Assembly: GCA_016791285.1 (NCBI GenBank)
Contig: JAEUMX010000138.1
Coordinates: 1-8,686, forward strand
Length of the DNA: 8,686 nucleotides
Source: Burkholderiales bacterium
GTDB lineage: Bacteria; Pseudomonadota; Gammaproteobacteria; Burkholderiales; JAEUMW01
Direction: 5' to 3'
Below the pieces are notes generated by a model. That model did no database searches, was not told the DNA's origin, and saw nothing but the letters and a program-made list of their open reading frames with translations. Position numbers and translations under genes: made by a program. Positions 5,511 to 8,686 of this stretch are shown here, piece after piece (within the stretch, counting starts at the first letter, position 1; the number at the start of each line of letters is the position of its first letter).

Positions 5511-6607
5511 GCGTTGCGTGCGAGGCGGTCGCGAAGGCCGAGTCCAGTAGCGGGCTGGGCTTCTTCGAGCGTTGGCTCACCCTCTGGGTGGGGCTTTGCA
5601 TCGTCGCGGGCATCGCGCTCGGTCAGATCGCACCCGGATTCTTCCAGGCGGTTGGGCGGATGGAAATCGCCCAGGTGAACATCCCCGTCGGGCTGCTCAT
5701 CTGGGTGATGATCGTTCCGATGCTCATGAAGATCGATTTCGGCGCGCTGCACGAAGTGAAGCAGCACTGGCGGGGCGTCGGCGTGACGCTCTTCGTGAAC
5801 TGGGCGGTGAAACCGTTCTCGATGGCGCTGCTCGGCTGGATCTTCATCCGCCACGTGTTCGCACCGCACCTGCCCGCGTACCAGATCGACAGCTACATCG
5901 CCGGCCTGATCCTGCTCGCCGCCGCGCCGTGCACGGCGATGGTGTTCGTCTGGAGCAACCTCTCGCAAGGCGAACCCCATTTCACGCTGACGCAGGTGGC
6001 GCTGAACGACACGATCATGGTGTTCGCATTCGCGCCCATCGTCGGCTTGCTGCTCGGCATCTCGGCGATCACCGTGCCGTGGGACACCCTTTTCACGTCG
6101 GTGGTGATGTACATCCTCATCCCCGTCATCATTGCGCAGGTGATGCGCAAGGTGCTGCTCGCGAAGGGTAAGGACCCCTACCACGCGGTGCTCGCACGCA
6201 TCCAGCCGCTGTCGCTCACCGCGCTCCTCGCCACGCTCGTGCTGCTCTTCGCCTTCCAGGGCGAGGCGATCCTCGACCAACCACTCGTGATCGCGATGCT
6301 GGCAGTCCCGATCCTGATCCAGGTTCTCTTCAATTCCGGGTTGGCGTACCTGCTGAATCGCCGGCTCGGCGTCGCGCACTGCGTGGCGGGGCCGTCCGCG
6401 CTCATCGGAGCGAGCAACTTCTTCGAGCTCGCGGTGGCCGCCGCCATCAGCATCTTCGGCTTTAAGTCCGGCGCGGCGCTCGCGACTGTGGTCGGTGTGC
6501 TGATCGAAGTGCCGGTGATGCTGCTCGTGGTGAAGGTCGTGAACGCGAGCAAGGACTGGTACGAGGCGGGCGCGCTCGCCGCTTCGGAGCGGGAAGCGCG
6601 AGCCTGA
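5507..6607 (+). CDS. acr3: Acr3 arsenite efflux permease
   Basis: Acr3 exports arsenite across the inner membrane using the proton motive force and is the final step of the pathway. The 366-residue protein has about ten hydrophobic segments. The essential residues of characterised Acr3 proteins are present: Cys142 in AAPCTAMVFVWSNL (fourth helix) and Glu307 in ASNFFELAVAAAISIFG. Other family signatures include VGLLIWVMIVPMLMKIDF and FNSGLAYLLNRRLGV. The start is taken as the GTG at 5507, which overlaps the arsC stop as GTGA and gives a short cytoplasmic N-terminus before the first helix. The open frame extends further upstream but there lies entirely inside arsC. It is distinct from the 12-helix ArsB family, so the name arsB is less apt. 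Confidence 0.95.
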   Translation: MSVACEAVAKAESSSGLGFFERWLTLWVGLCIVAGIALGQIAPGFFQAVGRMEIAQVNIPVGLLIWVMIVPMLMKIDFGALHEVKQHWRGVGVTLFVNWAVKPFSMALLGWIFIRHVFAPHLPAYQIDSYIAGLILLAAAPCTAMVFVWSNLSQGEPHFTLTQVALNDTIMVFAFAPIVGLLLGISAITVPWDTLFTSVVMYILIPVIIAQVMRKVLLAKGKDPYHAVLARIQPLSLTALLATLVLLFAFQGEAILDQPLVIAMLAVPILIQVLFNSGLAYLLNRRLGVAHCVAGPSALIGASNFFELAVAAAISIFGFKSGAALATVVGVLIEVPVMLLVVKVVNASKDWYEAGALAASEREARA

Positions 6608-6961
6608 GAGCCGTTCGAGCTCGTCGCAGGCGACATGAAGAGCGTACGGTGGACGCAGGGAGTGCGATGTTCGCAAAGCGCACCTGTAACGAGCAAACCC
6701 TTAAGAAGGTCGCGCCGCACAGGTTGAATGCGATTCAGAAGTTGTTCGACCTTATTGGGCAAGTTGAACCTCCCAGGTCGTAGAGTTGCCGTGAATTCGG
6801 GACGGTGATGTCTCCTCGGGTGGACGTTTTGGCTCGACCCGAACCGAGATGGAGCATCCCGATGAAGTAGGTACTGGCGAGCAAGGCGACGCGCAAGCGT
6901 CTTGAAGAAGTGTCTCGTGCGGCGTCGCTCGCCGCATGGCGCGATTACAGCCTCACCGCTT
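6608..6961 (+). other. 354-bp stretch without a convincing gene
   Basis: This gap separates the arsenic operon from the two minus-strand genes. No frame on either strand shows a recognisable protein, and no T-tract terminator follows acr3. A 38-codon frame at 6667-6783 (+) and an 18-codon frame at 6852-6908 (+) are open but unsupported. One compact hairpin is listed separately. The stretch reads like decayed coding sequence, but its parent family could not be named. Confidence 0.55.
6918..6936 (-). terminator. stem-loop downstream of the cupin gene
   Basis: TGCGGCG (6918-6924) and CGCCGCA (6930-6936) form a perfect 7-bp GC-rich stem with a 5-base loop, 25 bases past the stop of the minus-strand cupin gene. 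It lacks a following T tract on both strands, so it may stabilise the mRNA end or pause polymerase instead of acting as a classical terminator. Confidence 0.3.
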
Positions 6962-7408
6962 CTATTTCTTGTACGCGACATGCCCGGACGGGCCGATGCC
7001 GACCTCCTGCAGAACCGCCTCGCCGTTCTTCACCCACGCGAAGTGCGGCTTGTTCGCGGGGACCGTGATCTGCGCACCGGCGGGATAGAGCTTCGCGTTG
7101 CTCGGATCGAAGGTCTCGCCGAACCCGAAGTACAGTTCACCGGACAGCACCGTGTCGTAGCGGGTATCCGGGTGCGTGTGCGGCATGACCTTGGCACCCT
7201 CTCCAAGCTTCGCGCGAATGACATAGATGCCGGCTTGCCCAGGATCGCCGGCGAGGACCGCGGTCTGTACACCCGGAATCGGGGCATCCTTCCATTTGAT
7301 GTCGGCGGGCATCACGGCCGAGACCGGCGGTTCGGTGTAAGCGGGCCCGATGTAAGGTCCGACGAGACCGGCCGCCAAGGTGGCGGCGACAAGACGTCTT
7401 CTGTTCAT
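6962..7408 (-). CDS. exported single-domain cupin protein
   Basis: This 148-residue protein has a signal peptide (MNRRRLVAATLAAGLVG onward, cleavage likely around residues 23-25) and one cupin barrel, so it should act in the periplasm. Cupin motif 1 is G71-x5-H77-T-H79 leading to G90, and motif 2 is G111-x5-P117 with His122. His77, His79 and His122 are the likely metal ligands. The Glu that usually completes motif 1 is Arg83 here, so the metal site would have three His or recruit another residue. Substrate and reaction cannot be told from the sequence; cupins span dioxygenases, isomerases and sensors. ATG 7408 has a Shine-Dalgarno (AGAGGT on the minus strand, 7422-7417) that can be buried in a hairpin. 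It lies 146 bases downstream of another exported protein on the same strand. Confidence 0.85.
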   Translation of the reverse strand: MNRRRLVAATLAAGLVGPYIGPAYTEPPVSAVMPADIKWKDAPIPGVQTAVLAGDPGQAGIYVIRAKLGEGAKVMPHTHPDTRYDTVLSGELYFGFGETFDPSNAKLYPAGAQITVPANKPHFAWVKNGEAVLQEVGIGPSGHVAYKK

Positions 7409-7416
7409 GATTGCCT

Positions 7417-7467
7417 ACCTCTGCAAGAGGTGACCGGGAAACCCCGGAACGCCCGCAGCGCTCCGGG
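7417..7467 (-). promoter_or_regulatory. three-hairpin mRNA leader of the cupin gene, with buried ribosome binding site
   Basis: Read as minus-strand RNA, three stems are visible. Stem 1 pairs 7467-7458 with 7452-7443 (10 pairs, one G-U, 5-base loop). Stem 2 pairs 7447-7443 with 7438-7434 (CCGGG with CCCGG) and shares one arm with stem 1, so the two exclude each other. Stem 3 pairs ACCUCU (7431-7426) with AGAGGU (7422-7417) around a 3-base loop; AGAGGU is the Shine-Dalgarno of the cupin gene, 9-14 bases before its ATG. A TATACG at 7490-7485 could be the -10, giving a leader of about 70 bases. Stem 1 might instead terminate transcription from the upstream gene. No known riboswitch class was recognised. 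Confidence 0.45.
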
Positions 7468-7554
7468 AGTGGTGGCTCGAGGTACGTATAGGACATGCCA
7501 GATCCGCCTTTGAAAGTGGTCGGGACGAAACGGCGCGCCTGCAATGCGTCCCTC

Positions 7555-8436
7555 TCAGCGATCATGGAACGGGCGGAACGGCCGGACGCCGCGGTGAGGC
7601 GGTCGATGATGATGCCCCGTCCCCGGTCGGGTCGTCAGATTCACTTCGACGCTGACCGTGCTCGCGACGCCACGGAGGCCATATGTGTAGCTGAAGGTGT
7701 AGGGGGCGAATCCTCTGAGATAGTCGCGATATGCGGCGAACTGCTCCGCGTCGCTCGTGGGGTCCGAAGGGTCCGAGAATCCCAGCTCGCCCTGGCCGAC
7801 GGACAGGATCTGATTGACTGGTGTCGTATACGATCCCGGATTGTTGACGTCGTAGACGGTGTCGTCGCCGCCACCCGCCCTGCCGTCTGGACCCCACGAA
7901 ATGCCGCGCAAGCGGTTGGACCCGAACGACTGGTAGAGCCCTTCCCCCTGCGGTCCGCCCAGGGGAAAGCTGAAGACCTGACCTGGCGCATCGGCATACG
8001 TGGCGGATATGATCACGTCCTTGAGGGCGAAGGCGGAGTGGCTCGTGATAGCTACGGCGGCGCGAAAGTGGGTGCCTCTCTCGTTCGCGAACGGGCCGTA
8101 GGAGGGGATGAATCCTCGCCACGAGCTGCCCTTGGTCGCCCACATGTCGTACACGCTCGCCTGCACCTTGCCGGATCTGTTGGAAATCCGGGCACCGATG
8201 GTGTTGAACGCGGTCGGGGTGAGAAGAATGCTGCCGCCCGCGTTCCGCCGCCCGCTCTGCAACGCGAAGAGAGCGTTGGCGGCAAAGGCCCCGAAGCTGG
8301 GGGAGACGATGCCGAAAGCGGGAACACTGACCGGACCGATCGTGGGGTAGAGGACGACTTCGACCTCGTGTGCCTCGACCAGGGATGCCGAGCCGACCAC
8401 GACTGCCGCGATGAATGCATTGACGATCCTTTTCAT
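7555..8436 (-). CDS. unrecognised secreted protein with mature N-terminal His and His-rich tail
   Basis: The product is 293 residues and I do not recognise its family. Residues 1-22 (MKRIVNAFIAAVVVGSASLV then EA) form a clear signal peptide; the V-E-A motif predicts cleavage just before His23, so the mature protein would begin HEVEVVLYP. The body is rich in Gly, Ser, Thr and aromatic residues with alternating hydrophobic stretches, suggesting a beta-rich fold. An Asp/Gly-rich section (GPDGRAGGGDDTVYDVNNPG, about 180-200) could bind calcium or be a surface loop. The last 20 residues are basic and His-rich (GHHHRPPHRG ... FHDR). No PEP-CTERM, LPXTG or membrane anchor is seen in any frame at the end. 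ATG 8436 is well supported by a strong Shine-Dalgarno, AAGGAGGGG, and by the signal peptide. A longer open frame on the opposite strand has no such support. Confidence 0.8.
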   Translation of the reverse strand: MKRIVNAFIAAVVVGSASLVEAHEVEVVLYPTIGPVSVPAFGIVSPSFGAFAANALFALQSGRRNAGGSILLTPTAFNTIGARISNRSGKVQASVYDMWATKGSSWRGFIPSYGPFANERGTHFRAAVAITSHSAFALKDVIISATYADAPGQVFSFPLGGPQGEGLYQSFGSNRLRGISWGPDGRAGGGDDTVYDVNNPGSYTTPVNQILSVGQGELGFSDPSDPTSDAEQFAAYRDYLRGFAPYTFSYTYGLRGVASTVSVEVNLTTRPGTGHHHRPPHRGVRPFRPFHDR

Positions 8437-8439
8437 GGC

Positions 8440-8448
8440 CCCTCCTTC
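8440..8448 (-). promoter_or_regulatory. strong ribosome binding site of the secreted-protein gene
   Basis: On the minus strand AAGGAGGGG precedes ATG 8436 by three bases. It decides both the strand and the start of this gene, where an opposite-strand open frame competes. Confidence 0.75.
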
Positions 8449-8490
8449 TTGTGCACAGGGTCCGGCGCGGGTCGACCGATCTCTGCTTCC

Positions 8491-8518
8491 ATGATTACGC
8501 CAAGCGCGTCGGAGTCAA
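8491..8518 (-). promoter_or_regulatory. candidate promoter of the secreted-protein gene
   Basis: On the minus strand TTGACT (8518-8513) matches five of six -35 bases, and AATCAT (8496-8491) matches four of six -10 bases with a 16-bp spacer. Transcription would begin around 8484, giving a leader of about 50 bases before ATG 8436. Confidence 0.4.
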
Positions 8519-8542
8519 CGATTGGGTACCTGTCCCGGAAGA

Positions 8543-8557
8543 TGCCGTTGAACGGCA
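8543..8557. repeat. 15-bp palindrome upstream of the candidate promoter
   Basis: TGCCGTT (8543-8549), one base, then AACGGCA (8551-8557) form a perfect inverted repeat. It lies 24 bp upstream of the candidate -35, where an activator or regulator could bind. No known regulator site is recognised. The rest of 8558-8686 shows no supportable gene. Confidence 0.4.
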
Positions 8558-8686
8558 CCCTCCGATGCAGGTGCGGGGCTATTTCAGATAAAGGGGAGGC
8601 TTACCCAAGGTCCAGAGACCAACTGTCTTTTCGACCTCCCACGCGGCAGCAGTGTTGAAGGGGGGAGGCGAAACGTTGGCGTCGCA

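Noticed and set aside
6608..6650. Resemblance of GAGCCGT...TACGGT to group II intron domain V
   Set aside because: Only the outer stem bases match. The inner sequence lacks the domain V bulge and tetraloop arrangement and no reverse transcriptase is nearby.
5384..6676. Long minus-strand open frame of 430 codons opposite arsC-acr3
   Set aside because: The translation is dominated by His, Arg, Asp and Glu in the pattern of an antisense reading of a membrane protein. The plus strand has unmistakable ArsC and Acr3 motifs.
6667..6783. 38-codon plus-strand frame beginning MFAKRTCNEQTLKK
   Set aside because: No ribosome binding site, no recognised similarity, and chance open frames of this length are expected in GC-rich DNA.
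8433..8558. 41-codon minus-strand frame from GTG 8558 ending with an ATGA overlap on the secreted-protein start
   Set aside because: The overlap is tempting, but there is no properly spaced Shine-Dalgarno before the GTG, a plausible promoter lies inside the frame, and the product is not recognised.
7495..8658. Long plus-strand open frame of 387 codons across the secreted-protein gene
   Set aside because: It runs antisense to a frame that has a strong Shine-Dalgarno and a clear signal peptide. Its own product is Arg/Gly/Asp-rich without recognisable features and it also crosses the cupin leader, so it looks like a GC-driven shadow.

Overview
The window is GC-rich and densely packed. Its gene families and gene orders (ModE/ModABC; ArsR, ArsI, thioredoxin-type ArsC, Acr3) suit a proteobacterium, most likely beta- or gammaproteobacterial. 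That placement is an inference from family resemblance and base composition, not from a marker gene. No rRNA, tRNA, CRISPR array or intact insertion sequence was seen.

Region 1 (1-3746, + strand) is a molybdate uptake unit. It opens with the 3' part of a short ModE-type DNA-binding protein. Next comes an 8+8 bp inverted repeat at 303-330 that closely resembles the known ModE operator, then modA (periplasmic binding protein), modB (permease), modC (ATPase with a TOBE domain) and a TauE/SafE-type (TSUP) membrane protein. From modA on, each stop codon overlaps the next start, so these four genes should be one translationally coupled operon. The expected logic is molybdate-dependent repression of the operon by ModE at 303-330.

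Region 2 (3942-6607, + strand) is an arsenic resistance module: arsR, then about 190 bp holding a 9+9 bp ArsR-type inverted repeat, then arsI (C-As lyase/CadI-like dioxygenase), arsC (arsenate reductase) and acr3 (arsenite efflux). The only clear ArsR-type operator lies downstream of arsR and overlaps a likely -10 element for arsI-arsC-acr3. A short reverse-strand reading frame with one membrane helix, possibly a permease remnant, lies between arsR and the operator. ArsC makes arsenite, Acr3 exports it, and ArsI would detoxify trivalent organoarsenicals.

Region 3 (6608-6961) is a 354-bp stretch with no convincing gene.

Region 4 (6962-8436, - strand) holds two exported proteins: a small periplasmic cupin, whose mRNA leader can form three neighbouring hairpins, one covering its ribosome binding site; and an unrecognised 293-aa secreted protein with a predicted N-terminal histidine after signal cleavage and a His-rich tail. 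Upstream of the latter (8437-8686) are a possible promoter, a 15-bp palindrome and a 20-base identity to a common cloning-vector segment.

Nothing here is a clearly new defence or mobile system. The points most worth following are the coupled TSUP protein in the mod operon, the ArsR operator layout, the cupin leader, and the unknown secreted protein.
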